Assembly: GCA_019321725.1 (NCBI GenBank)
Contig: CM033123.1
Location: forward strand, 16,480,925 to 16,544,924
Length of the DNA stretch: 64,000 bases
Direction: 5' to 3'
From: Paulownia fortunei
Lineage: Eukaryota > Streptophyta > Magnoliopsida > Lamiales > Paulowniaceae
Shown here: one piece after another, positions 23,699-36,210 of the stretch
Numbering within the stretch: position 1 is the stretch's first letter
How the letters are laid out: each line of letters opens with the position of its first letter
Made by a program: the position numbers and the translations under genes
The notes under the pieces: generated by a model
Databases searched by the model: none
What the model was told of the DNA's origin: nothing
The model's input: the letters and a program-made list of their open reading frames with translations, nothing else

Positions 23699-25307
23699 TA
23701 TTGCGAATTTTATAAACGCAAGTGCACATTGTCGTTAACAAGTAATAAAGTGATGAAGAAAGTATTGTTCTCTCGAGAATTATTGAATTATTACGTACCA
23801 AAATTATATTAACTCTAATTTTATTTGACTAAACGCAAGAATGTGATGATGACTACAAACTAAATTTCACTAAACTAAACTGAAAATAAAAAGTAATTAA
23901 AGATGAAATTCAATAACTAAAAAGTTTAGGGTTATGATTTCACCATAATTAATCCAAATTGAATAATTTATCTCATCAATCTCAATTTAATTCCCAAGTG
24001 ATAGTCGAGAATACCTAAATTATCCACTATCCTCTCCCAAGATCTAATGAAAATATCATCAATTGTTAACCCACTATATTCCTATGTGAATTACAATAAT
24101 CAACAATTCATTAAGTTTTATGGATCTCCAACAAGACTACACAAACTATGTAAGTATATTCCTATCTCACACGCAATTTATGATTTTTTACACATAGAAC
24201 TAGACACATATATCACCTTTCAGGTCAATATGATTAGCAAATCATTCAATTAGTGGCCAAGTAATTGAAAATATTAAAACAATATAGAAAATTCAACTTG
24301 AAAAATAAATCAAAAATTGAACTGATACAAATATTCAAAACATCCCTAAAAAATAAATTAGTTCATGGTGGTAAAAATGAATAACAACATAACAATATTC
24401 ATGAACATGATTAAAGAGAGAAATAAAAAAGATAAAAATAAAACTTAGAAAATGATGAGTTTCTTCCCTTATGATGCCTTCTTCCTTAATCTTGGAAGAA
24501 ATCCCCCATTCTCCTTGTCTTCTTCTGCTCTTTTCTTAGCTTGTTCTCTCTTCTCTCCCTATCTTTATCTGGTTTTTTCTTTTGAAAGCTTTTGGAATCC
24601 TTAAAATTGGATGTGAGATGCCCTAAAAAGGGCAAAAATTCCATTTTGACCCTACTTTTCCACTTTGCAGCGCCTAGGTGCCATGCTCTCTATTTTAAGT
24701 GCATAAGCTCCCTGTTTTGGCACCTAGGCCCCATTCTCTCTATTTTGTTTGGCACCTAGGCACCCTGTTTTGGTGCTCAGGCGCTCTTGTTGTAGTTTTC
24801 CTCTTTCCCTAATAGTTTTTAGCCCCGTTTAACTTATTTTTATTCTCTTTCTAGGATGAATTGATTTTTGTTATCTTCTAAGGAATTATAGCTCTATGTC
24901 GTATCTTTTCATAGCCACTTGAATCAATTCGATATAAAATTTGCGAAAAGAGTTATGGCCATAATACCAAGGTATGCCATACTAGAAAGTTTGAATCAAA
25001 TGCAGACTATTTAATCTAATTTTTCTCATTGAAATAGAATGAAGTGGATTTTATGGTAAACATAGAACTTATAGATCTATCTCTTAGCTTTCAATGTTCA
25101 ATAATACAGTAAAAATAATATCGAAGCAAAAAGTTATGATGGAAATACGAATACTGCCCTCAATATCACCATAAAGCGGATTCTTTAAAATTTTAACCAA
25201 GTTTTATGTTTTTTTCCATTTTCTTCTCTTTTTACCATTAGCTACAAAGTTATAGCTAAATTTTAATCAAAAGGTATACAAATTATTGGTATAAAACCAA
25301 CTCAACA
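23699..25307 (-). mobile_element. Solo Athila-like LTR (long subtype, 1,609 bp), nested
   Basis: It starts tattgcg and ends ctcaaca. The flanks aaata (23,694-23,698) and aaaca (25,308-25,312) fit a decayed 5-bp target duplication. The palindrome cluster lies at about 24,667-24,785. The first 919 bp are repeated at 48,690-49,609, where the copy is cut off by the N gap. Small frames at 23,598-23,801 and 24,047-24,253 are inside the LTR and are not genes. Confidence 0.88.
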
Positions 25308-25569
25308 AAACACAAGGAAAGGCAAGAGGTAAAGAGAGGGCTTTAAGATTCAAGATTCAAGATTCATGATTCAAGTTTAGGTTTTTTTTTCAAGATTTTA
25401 GAGTTCTTCTTTTCTTTTTGTCAAGAATTCGAATTTGTCTATGAATTTGATACAGACGGATTAGGGGCTAATTTTTTTAATATAAAGTTTTGATATAACC
25501 TAATTAAGATGATTTGAATTTCTCTTGCAGTTCATTTAGATGTTTATTTGATCTAGTTGAGTTTCTACA

Positions 25570-27512
25570 TGTAATACCCAAACCTCGTGCTACTCACCTG
25601 GCCAATATAGTTCATGCATTTCATGCTACGTATGTGTCATTGTATTTTTAATTGATATTTCATAATGCATTGTATGTTATATGATATTTTTAATAATTAA
25701 ACTTTTGAAGTTGTCACCCGATATTAGTTTTCAAATTTTTTAATCCAATTAGTTGAGTTGGTACTAAGATACGATGATTTAGGTGTCAACTATCAGATAC
25801 CATAAGGATACACGTGAGTGAAAGGTGCTATCATTATGTTTATCAGTGTGGGATAAAATATACGAATAATAAATAAAAATATTATATATTAATTATATAT
25901 ATATAAGAAAAAAAAATAATAATAATAATATATATATATACCTAGGGGTAGATGTACGATTACACTCATGGCAGCAGAGAAAAAAAAAGAAGAAAAAAAG
26001 AAAGAAGAAAGAAAGAAAAAAAAAAGAAAAAGAAAAGAGAGGGTGATCTAATAAATTTCAACGGTAGGAATTTGAGAAAATTTTGGGTAAGTCCCTTCTC
26101 ATTTTTGTATGGATAAAAATATATATTTATATAAATTATTTCTAATTTGAAAGAAAGTTTTTTTTATTTATTTGAATTTGTGAGACAATAATTAATATAC
26201 ACCTTTAATTCAAAATTAGTTACAAAGATTTATTTTTTGTTATCTTGTATTAATCGGATGAAAGAACTAATTTAATTGAGGGATTGATTGCGGGGATTAT
26301 AACACATCAGTTAGATAATATTAGAATAAATTCAAGACGAGAAATTAAGGTATTTAAAATGTTCTAATTGGGGTGAAGTATAAATTTTAAGGTTTGATTT
26401 TTACTTAATTAAATTTAAGATTTAAGATCCCTTATGAGATTTGATATAGAAACCTATTGATTAAGAATGAAATTAATACACTATACTTTTACAGGTTGCC
26501 TTATATCTAAGGTTAGGGAGGAAAATCTTATTAACTTTCAGTAGGACATCAAAGGTGAAAGGTTAAGTGAAAATCTATTCATCAGCATTTACATGTCTAT
26601 GCATAACACGTGCTCACAATGGAAGTTTTTTGCACGCATGACATTATTTTTAGAAAGAAAATATTTTGTTTGGCCACTGCTAATGTAATGAGGCCTGTGT
26701 GGCTTATTTATATGATATTTTGGGTCGCCGCGAGTATTACTTCTCGGAGGATTATAGAGGTTGATAGGGAGTGTGCCTCTGGTGGTCACGAGAGTGTGGA
26801 CCACTTGACTATGCCCTTATTGACGCCGCTGGTAGGAAAACTTCTGGAGAGTTACAGGGGAAGACAGGGGGTAGACCTCTGGTGATCCTTGGAGATAGCC
26901 CCTGGACTGTGTCGATTTTTTATGGCCATGTGATTATTTATATTATTGAGAGCTTTATCCAATACATAGTAGGTAGGTCAAGGGCCCAGACTTGGAAAAT
27001 AATTTTGAATGGACTATTTTTATGCATGAGTTTGCATTCTTGTCATGACCTCATAGAAATGCATTGCATATGTGTTAGATTATCCCTTCATCATGCATGA
27101 TTTTTACTTACTCGGCATAAACTCACGTAGTTCACGCATTGTAGGTGAGTTTTGTGATACTTGAAAATATGGACTTACTGGGCAAACGACTGGAGTTTCT
27201 ACAGGTTCTGAGTACCAGTGTACATGGATGACGACTTATTGAGCTGGATGTTAGCTTATTTGATTTTGGAGTCTATTGTATTAGGTTTTGACACTTGTAC
27301 TGTATGTTACTTTTAAAACTAGTATGTACATGGGTATGTAAATATTGTGGTTGTTATGAATTCTCTGCAGGTGTATATATTAGTTTGTGAGTAGAAAAAT
27401 AGTTTATTATTTAAATATGTTATAGGGAGAAAAAAAAAATTATGCATGCACACATGTTCTATTATGTTAAATTATACTATATATATAGTTGTGTAGCAAT
27501 GGGGGTATTACA
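25570..27512. mobile_element. Solo LTR of chromovirus (Tekay/Del-like) type, 1,943 bp, nested
   Basis: It begins TGTAATACCC and ends GGGTATTACA. From memory this is the typical terminal pair of plant chromovirus LTRs (TGTAACACCC...GGTGTTACA). The flanks ctaca (25,565-25,569) and ttaca (27,513-27,517) form a 5-bp target duplication with one mismatch, and the sibling LTR at about 32,300 shows the empty site (tttctatatggtc). It includes a purine-rich A/G tract at about 25,979-26,040. The overlapping frames at 26,589-27,100 lie on both strands and have no recognised domain. The strand cannot be set from the LTR alone. Confidence 0.8.
25979..26040. repeat. Polypurine A/G tract
   Basis: About 60 bp of almost uninterrupted A and G lie inside the chromovirus-type LTR. 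Confidence 0.85.
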
Positions 27513-28618
27513 TTACATGGTCTTAATACTTTCAATTATTTGGCCACTAATTGATTGATTTGTTAATTATATTGACCCGAGCAATGATAATTGTATCTAT
27601 TTTTATATATAGAAAACCACTCCATTACGACTGTTAATCATTAGTTTAGTATTATTTTTTTTACATTAATAACCACTCCATTACGATTATTCAAATAAAT
27701 TATAGCTAACTCATTTCGATATTTAATAATTCAACAGTTTTTGTGGAAACGATACTTTATTAAGCAATTTTATTACTTGTATACGATAGTGTGCATTCAC
27801 ATTTTTTACAATAAAAATTTAAATTTAAAATGGATAATGTCATATCAGATTCCAACACATTATTTATTATACAACTAAACTAACAAGAATCGAGCCAACA
27901 TATTTTTTCGAACTCGCTCATGTGCTTGTTACATTATTCTGCTTTGGTTTTATGCATATATAAGGACAAATATGGATTATATATATTAGAGACTTGGTAA
28001 GACTGTTGGGATTTGAACAATCATGTATTACTATGGTTTAGTTTACTTGTAATGTGTTGTGCCCAAAATGGGTTGGGTTCAGTGCAAAAAGAAATAAATA
28101 TATTATAGATTTATTTTTTTAGTCAAAGAAATTGATTAAAAAAATAGTAGGAATGCCGTACCTACTACTTGCATTTACTTAAATTACATTTTACCATAGA
28201 TGTATTTATTAATTTATACACCTAATATGATAGCACTTCGACTGCTAAGGGTATTCTGGGCAAGTTATTCTGGATAGTAAATGAGACCTCTCGAATTATT
28301 TTCATTAATATTAAATAGAAACATAAATTTTATTTTGCTAATTTAAATTTTATAGGCAAGTTTCAAATTCAATATCATAGAATTTAGATAGAGTTCTACA
28401 TATGTACGTAGTTCGTTTTAAATTCAAATAGTAAATTTATGTAAGGATCGAATTTTAATATCGTAGAGTTTAGATTCAATTTGTTTAGAGAAAGAAATTA
28501 ACTAAAAAGACACACACACTGTTCGCCACCCACCCATAAGACTTGCATTATGATTTTTAATTTATTTTATGTTTCATGTTTTGCACGACTTGAAATAGAC
28601 AGAAAAAACTGGCCATAG

Positions 28619-29100
28619 TGTGCCCCGGGGCACAGCTCAATTGGCGGAACAATTGACTTGAACTTGCTTCCAGCGGCAGGGTGGGGGTTCGAATCCTGGT
28701 GGGAACCTGCGGATTCATTTCAGTATGAAGTAATCACTGGGCTGTCAGTGGGACCCTGCGACTGAGGTGTTTCGAGCGATCACTGTGGGTTGGGCTCCTT
28801 GTGCGCAGAAGTGTACAGTTCTTGTTGGGAACCTGGGTGTTGGTTGAGGCATATCCCGCGATTTACCCCCTTCTAGGTGCTAGGGACATGTGTCTAGAAG
28901 GTCCAGAATTAGCGACTGAGGTGTTTCGAGCGATCACTGTGGGTTGGGCTCCTTGTGCGCAGAAGTGTACAGTTCTTGTTGGGAACCTGGGTGTTGGTTG
29001 AGGCATATCCCGCGATTTACCCCCTTCTAGGTGCTAGGGACATGTGTTTAGAAGGTCCAGAATTAGTTTGGCGCAAGTTAGGAATCTGGGTTATCAAAAA
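28619..29100 (+). mobile_element. tRNA-derived SINE with internal tandem duplication
   Basis: The head carries RNA polymerase III promoter boxes: box A-like agctcaattgg (28,634-28,644) and a perfect box B GGTTCGAATCC (28,686-28,696). The tail ends in an A run. The element is flanked by a perfect 16-bp duplication aaaaaactggccatag (28,603-28,618 and 29,101-29,116). Two sibling R copies show the empty site (aaaaaacggccatag near 34,176; reverse complement near 4,720). This proves insertion by target-primed reverse transcription. It is much more G+C-rich than its surroundings. The 66-codon frame at 28,801-29,001 is produced by the internal repeat and is not a gene. Confidence 0.92.
28759..29064 (+). 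repeat. Two head-to-tail 153-bp units inside the SINE
   Basis: The unit beginning gcgactgaggtgtttcgagc starts at 28,759 and again at 28,912. The two copies differ at only a base or two, so the duplication is young. Confidence 0.95.
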
Positions 29101-29229
29101 AAAAAACTGGCCATAGCCCATAAAAAAACAGTAATTGTCTTGCATTGATTTTGCACACGTATATGCATAAATATGGAGAGTTGATAAGACTCGAACAACG
29201 TAACCATGTGCTACACACTGTGGTTTATA

Positions 29230-29265
<36 letters not shown>

Positions 29266-29925
29266 TTCTTGTGAAGTATTTAGACAAATAAAGATAAGTA
29301 TTGTTTCACGACTAGATATTTATAAATAAATAAATAAGCTATGTAGCTCATACAAGAATAATAAACTAACAATTGTTTTAAGCTATGTCTCAATTATGTT
29401 ATTTAAGTTACCATGTTCCTTCTAGCTATTACCAAGTCCCACTGACGTTTGAGAAACAATTTGTACATTTGTAACTGCTCCGTATTTTTTAATGTACATA
29501 AAAGAAAGATGGAAATAGATTATTGGGGTTATCAGCGGTTATAACGGTTTAAATATTGCTGTATTGCTGTAATTATCGAGTCAAACTTTTAACAGTAAAT
29601 ATAATAGTATTATATATTAAAATAGTTAATTTAAATCGTCTGTATAATTTGATCTTTCAACTCAAGTATCATTCCATGAATACTTGCCAGCTATATAAAA
29701 TATTTTCTCAAATTAATATTTATCATTAATTGTATCTATTTATCGTGCATAAATAGAGTGAAATACATGATAAAATATTTAATTGAAATAAAAAAAAAAA
29801 AAAACATAGAGTAAAACTTCTGTATTACTTAAGAATAACATTCTTGTAAAATTTAAAGAGGCACCAAGAATTGTAATTTTTTTTATTCACTTGTATTACT
29901 TTTGTATTACAAAACCAGTAGGTAT

Positions 29926-31276
29926 TTTTGTTTGCTCTACAAGATTCACTTGAAAATATTTCATGGTTTACAATATTTTAACCAATTTCGCAATTAGAAA
30001 ATAATTCACAAAAACCATATATTACTAACATTATGTCATTATGTTAGGAGTCAAAGAAATTATATAAGGTGGTATTCCCACTCCTTTAGTAGTTTAAAAA
30101 TTGTTGTGTTCCTTTCAAATTACATTGTTCTTATACCCTAAACTGTAATTTTTTAATTAAATTTCTCATGTCTTTTCTCTTCATCTAGTAAATTTAAATA
30201 ATAATGCCACATCATAGGGGTGAATTTATAATAAATTAAGTTGCTGACAAGTTAAATCATAAAAGATATGTGAAATTTTGCCATCTACTATCTTTTTATT
30301 TAATGGTATTGGCCATAGGATCCATCAAAGAATTTGACATTAGGCAATACATACTAAAAAAAACTAGTGTTAAAGACTAGTAAGTAGTATAGAGTCATGT
30401 TACAAACTTAACTATGTGGAGGATAATTTTTTATGCCAAATGAAGAAGGTGAGGCCATGCGAACGATGGGGTCTATGGTTGTATTCTTTTTTACATGTTG
30501 TGTGCTACGGTGCTTAATAAATGGGTTTGCTTCCCACACAACGAAAAAAAAAATGACCTGGATAAAGCAAGCTCTTGAGCTAGGTTGTACTCTAATGTTT
30601 CACGAAAGGTGTGTGGTCCAATACAATAAAGGTGAGTAGTCAACTCAATGGAGCAAAATTTTTCTAAGTAGATTTGAGTGAGGCTCAGTGGTCCTACATA
30701 TGAGGAAAGGATTGATAGGTGTGTAAACCCACATTCGTTAGAAGTGGATTAGATCATAATTTTATAAGTATAAAAAATATTTCCATTGGTATGAACTATT
30801 TTGGATAAAGTTTAAAAATAAATACATAAAAATTTAGATATAAAATGAACAATATTATATCAATGTCGAAATTTGTGGTTTCTGTTAGTTTCAACACATT
30901 ATTTATTACACAACTAAACTAAAAGAATGCAACCAAAATATTTGTTCGAATTCGCTCATGTGCTTGGTACATTATTCTGCTTTGGTTTTATACATATATA
31001 AGAACAAATATGGACTATATAAATTAGAGACTTGGTAAAACTGTTGGAATTAGAACAACCATGTGTTACTATGCTTTAGTTTACTTGTAATTTGTTGGGC
31101 AAGGGTTTAAATGTGTTGTGCCCAAAACGGGTTGGGTTCAGTACAAAATCACCCACATAATAATAATAAATTTTTTAATAATTGTAGTAGTAATAATAAT
31201 ATATTATAATTACTATTATTACTAGTATTATTATTATTCTTACTACTACTACTACTATTTTTATTATTATTATTAT

Positions 31277-31320
<44 letters not shown>

Positions 31321-32011
31321 TGATTATGATTATTATGCTGCTATTTTGAACTCATCCACAACAAAATCGTAAATAGTGGTGGTATTATTTGTTAAAATAG
31401 TTCATAGAAAATTAAAAAGTGATTCACCACAACCCAAAAAAGAATTTGTTTTTGTTTGCTCTACAAGATTCACTTGAAAAGATTTCATGGAATATTTAAA
31501 TTAATTTTGAAATTAGAAAATAATTCACAAAAACCATATATTACTAACATTATGTCATTATGTTAGGAGTCAAACAAATTATATAAGGCGGTATTCCCCC
31601 TCCTTTAATGGTTTAAAAATTATTGTATTCCTTTCAAAATGGTAAGGCTTAGGCGAACGAGTATGTGGTTGTATTCTATTGGATAAGTTGTGTGCTGCGA
31701 TATTTAATAAATGGGCCCATTTCCCACACGGCAAAAAGTAAAATTGACCTAGGTAGAGCAACCTCCTGAGGTAGGCTATAGGCTAGTGTTTCATGGAAGG
31801 CATGTGTCCAACGCAGTGAAGGTGAGTAGTCTACTCAATGATGGAATATATTTCCAAGTGAAGATTATGGTTTGATGGAGGCTTAGTGGGCCTACATTTG
31901 AGGAAATGATTGTTAAGTGTACAATTAAAGACCCATATAGAAGTTGGGAGGATCATATTTTTATAAGTATGGATAATACCTTCATTAGTTTGAATCCTTT
32001 TGGATGAAGTC
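29926..32011 (-). repeat. R repeat copy 6
   Basis: R sequence in minus orientation, showing both the upstream block (ttgctctacaagattcacttg at about 29,931 and again at about 31,457) and the central block. It has extended TAA/TAC trinucleotide tracts at 31,160-31,330. The part after about 31,620 is a shortened second pass through the gtggtt-gtattctattgg segment. The frames at 30,433-30,639 and 31,579-31,761 are repeat-derived. Confidence 0.65.
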
Positions 32012-32861
32012 TGAAAAATTGATTTTATACCAACTATTTCATATCCTTTTACTTAATATTTTGTTTGTAGTAGAGCATTTTATATCGATTTTATGTGTTT
32101 TGCATTAATTATCAAGGTCTTATGGAAAAGTAAAGAAAAATTAGAAAAGAAAACAAAACTCGTTAAAAATATTTATCTATAAATTTGATAGTTATGCCTA
32201 GGGGCTAAGTTTTCTAATATAGGGTTTTGATGTGACCTAATTACTATGATTTGTTATTTTTCTTTCAATTCAATTAAATATTTATCTGATATAGTTGAGT
32301 TTCTATATGGTCTTAATCCTTTCAATTATTTGTTCACTAATTGAATGATTTGCAAATCATATTGAGCCGAAAGTTGATATTTATATAGAAAATTATAAAT
32401 TACATGTAAGATAGAAATATATTTGCATAATTTGTGTAGTCTTAATTTAGATACATAGAGCCCAATTATTTATTAATTGTTTAATTCACATAAAAATATA
32501 GTGGATTATCAATTGATAAAATTTTCATTAGATTTTGGAAGAGGCTATTAAACAATTGAAGAATTATCAACTGTCAACTAGAAAAGTAAATTGAGATTGA
32601 TACGATTGAGTATTCGAATCACACTAATTATGCTAAAATCCTAATTCTAAGTTTTTAAGTCATAGAAATTAGTTTTTAATTACTTTTGCTTATTAGTTTA
32701 GTGTTAGGTTTTTTTTGTTTACATTAATCATTCAAATAAAATTAGAGTTAATTCATTTCAATATTTAATAATTCAACAATTTTTGGGGAAATGATACTTC
32801 ACTAATCAACTTTATTACTTGTTTACATTAGCATACACTTGCATTCACATTTCTTGCAACA
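32012..32861 (+). mobile_element. Solo Athila-like LTR (second subfamily), internally deleted, 850 bp
   Basis: It starts TGAAAAATTGATTTTATAC and ends gcaaca. The flanks aagtc (32,007-32,011) and aagtt (32,862-32,866) fit a 5-bp target duplication with one change. Other R copies read through the empty site (ggataaagtttaaaaataaa). A deletion has joined the 5' part to the region around tttgatagttatgcctaggg (about 32,185), removing the palindrome cluster. Confidence 0.82.
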
Positions 32862-34905
32862 AAGTTGAAAATCAAAAGAATGAAAATTTAGATTTAAAAT
32901 GAACAACATCAAAACAGGCGGAGATATATGATGTCTGTAGATTTTAACACATTATTTATTACACAACTAAACTAAAAAAAAATTGAACCAAAATATTTGT
33001 TCGAACTCGCTCATGTGCTTGGTACGTTATTATGCTTTGGTTTTATACATATATAAGGACAAATATGGATTACATAAATTAGAGACTTGGTAAGACTGTT
33101 GGGATTTGAACAACCATGTGTTACTATGGTTTAGTTTACATGTAATGTGTTGGGGAAGGGGTTAAATGTGTTGTGCCAAAATGGGTTGGGTTCAGTGCAA
33201 AAAAAATAAAAAAATAAATTATAGATTTGTTTATTTTAGTCAAGGAAATTAATTAAAAATATAGTAGGATTGCCGTATCTACTATTTGCATCTAGTTCAA
33301 ATTAAATTTTACCATAGATGTATTTATTAATTTATACACCTAATATGGTAGTACTTCGACTGATAAGGGTATTCTTGGCAAGTTATTCTGGATAGCAAAT
33401 GAGACCCGTTAAAATATTTTCATTAATATTAAATAGAAATATAAATTTTATTTCCCGAATTTAAATTTTATAGACAAGTCTCATATTCAATATCATAGAG
33501 TTTAGATAGAGTTCAACATATGCATGTAGTTCGTTTTAAATTCATATAGTAAATTTCAGTATGGATCAAATTTTAAAATCATAGAATTTAGATGATAATA
33601 ATAATGATTGTTCCTCGTGTTTGAGTGTGATATTATATATAACCAATTCAAGGATTGGTGCACTGTTATTTAGGTTCTGATTAATATTAGATTAAAATAT
33701 TTTTTTGAAAAATTTGACAATTTGTCAATACACGAAAACCAAAAATTACTTAATTAATATGCCTCAAGATGCTGCTCATGTCTACTAATTAATCCAATAC
33801 ACGTTATTAACTATTAAACCTGATTGGACAAGGTAGATAACGAGTAATGAGCCTCAAATATATAATTTCCGATACCTTACTGATTATTAATTATTTTTTA
33901 AAATAAAATCATAAACTATATACTCGTGTTTCATGAGATTTATTGTCCGCTTTTCCTATCTGTCTATTATTATTATAAAACAGGTTTATCAAATAAATAG
34001 GTGGAAAATAGAGTTCATCTTAAATAGGTTGGTCAAAGATTCAATTTGTTTAGACAAAGAATAAAAAGACATACACACTGTTTGCCACCCACCCATAAGA
34101 CTTGTATTATGATTTTTAATTTATTTTATGTTTTATGTTTTGCACGACTTTGAATAGAAGTAAATAAAAATAAAAAACGGCCATAGCCCATAAAAAACAG
34201 TAATTGTCTTGCTTTGGTTTTGTACACGTATAAATATGGAATATATAAATTGGAGACTTGATAAGACTCGGAAAACCATGTGCTACACACAGTGGTTTAG
34301 TTAAATAAGACAGTTATTATTATTATTATTATTTATCTTGTGAAGTGTTTAGACAAATAAAGACATGTATTGTTTCACATATTTGGATAATTATACATAA
34401 ATAAATAAACTATGTAGCTCATACAAGAATAATAAACTAACAATTATTTTAAGCTATGTCTCAATTATGCTACTGCAACGGTCTAAATATATTTTCTTAT
34501 TTTATTATATAAAATAATAATATAATAGATTAATTGTTATGTAATACGTTTTAAATATAAAAATAAATAAATAGCTACATAAAAACACATATAACAAAAC
34601 ACAAAATTTAAATAATCACATAAATATAACAAAAAGTCAAATTTAAACCTTTATGAAAATTAAAAACAAAAAATTAAAAAAAAACATTAAAATTGGTCAA
34701 ACCGGTCAAAACGGTTTTTGGGTCTAACCGGACCGGACCGACCTCCGATTTTCAATTGGACCGATTGAACCAGCCGGTCCGATCCAATTTTGACAACATT
34801 GGTTGTGATATCAAACTTTTAACACTTAAATATAATAATATCATATGTTAAAATAGTTAACTTGAATTGTCCGAACAATTTGATAGTTAATTTCGTAATT
34901 CACTT
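32862..34905 (-). repeat. R repeat copy 7, right arm of the large inverted repeat
   Basis: Reverse complement of about 4,150-6,010, with long stretches at very high identity (for example 33,751-34,100 against 4,800-5,150). It carries the short ATT run at about 34,315-34,331 and a foreign insertion at about 34,480-34,795. Confidence 0.85.
34480..34795. mobile_element. Insertion with G+C-rich accggt-type end, class unknown
   Basis: Relative to R copies 1 and 5 this stretch is foreign and replaces about 250 bp. Its right end is an island of repeated ccgg/accggtc words (34,695-34,785) finishing in tgacaacattgg. I recall this kind of end from common plant non-autonomous elements but cannot name the family. 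No inverted ends or target duplication could be defined. Confidence 0.45.
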
Positions 34906-36210
34906 CATAAATACATTTCAGTTGTATAAAATAAAGGTGTATCTGAGGATGATAACAAATCTATTATCCATATATATTTTATCATCCGTGACATTAAAAA
35001 GGATAGAAATATCTCTCTCACACAAGGACAATTATTTTTCTTCATTAGGCATGCACTCAATAATATACAAAGGGCACTTGATCCCATGCCGGATTGTGTT
35101 CAATATGCTTATCTTTGGGGATCATCTACACTTTTGGAGCATTTAAAGGTATAGCATAAGAAACACTTATTCTAGGACCCAGGTTGAGCAAAGAAGAAGT
35201 TCGGCTGAAAACTATAAATTAAGTGCTTCTTGGGAGGCAATCTAAGTATTTTACATTTTCTTTTCTTATTTAGTTGTTTAATATTCATTTTTTTTTTAGT
35301 TTGATGAATTTTTATTTGTTTTCATTTCAAGATCCAACTCAAATTTAGGGGAGGATTTATGAAATAAGGAATGATATGCCACCAACTAATGAATACACAT
35401 TCATTAATGTTCTTGAATAGGATGGTGAAGAAATTGATGAGAACTGATATCATCATTCAGGGAAGTCTTCTATACCTTATCTGGCTTTATTTAACATTGA
35501 GGACAATGTTAGTTCTAAGTTTGGAGTGGATATATGTATTTCATTTGACTTTGTTTGTTTATAGCTTTTTAAAGTTGATGAATATTATGTTTATATGTTT
35601 ATGTATGTGCTTGACTCTTGTGACAATTTTTACCTTTCTAGTAATCCATTGACATATTGAGCACATAGCCTTGAACATTTGAATTTTCTGTTGGCTTAGA
35701 AAAAATGTATGTGAACTCGATATTTTTTTTGTCATTTGATATGAAATCTTAGGGTACATAATGTTAGGAAAGTTATTTAGACCATTTTTGGACCGTTTGA
35801 GCTTTTCAAGCTACTATATTTATGATGCATAATCCCTAGTGTTCCCAGTTGAGCCCATTAAGCCATTTTTTTTATTGCCTTACAAATCAACCTTAGCCAA
35901 AGAATTGAAACAAACTATTTATCTTATATATTACCCCACATTCAACTCATTGCTATTCTAGTAATATCATTTTGAGTATTGAAAGTGGTTTGAAAAAAAA
36001 ATGATCTTGTAAAAAAGAGGTGGTGATTTGCACAAAACTTCCAAAAAAATAATTATTATGAAGAAAGATTTGAAAAGAGAACAATACTCATTGTTCATAA
36101 AAATAAATAAGCTTAGGTGTGTAGCAATTCAAGGAAAAAAAACAACAAAAGGAGTTTAGTAAAAAAAGTGGTATTTCAAATCAAAAGAAGAAAGGTTCGT
36201 GAAGGTGTGA

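Larger units (their letters stand above)
23222..27813 (+). mobile_element. Host LTR of a second Athila-like subfamily, split by two nested LTRs
   Basis: Three pieces, 23,222-23,698, 25,308-25,569 and 27,518-27,813, join into one LTR that ends in a decayed family terminus (acaata). An undisturbed though internally deleted relative lies at 32,012-32,861; it reads straight through the point where the second insertion lies. The 5' end is missing: at 23,222 the LTR abuts R sequence directly. The 64-codon frame at 23,290-23,484 is within this LTR and is repeated exactly at 48,281-48,475 by the duplication; it shows no domain. Confidence 0.75.
27814..29925 (-). repeat. R repeat copy 5
   Basis: Reverse-complement copy of about 4,010-6,010. 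It carries the same landmarks, including the ATT microsatellite (about 29,229-29,263). It is interrupted by the SINE at 28,619-29,100, which is absent from the other copies. Confidence 0.75.

Noticed and set aside
26589..27100. Three overlapping frames of 71-109 codons
   Set aside because: They overlap on both strands inside a solo LTR and show no domain.
28634..28700. Possible functional tRNA gene because of a perfect B box
   Set aside because: The cloverleaf cannot be completed, and the A tail with a 16-bp target duplication shows it is the head of a SINE.
28801..29001. 66-codon frame with an internal protein repeat
   Set aside because: It is created by the 153-bp tandem unit of a non-coding SINE.
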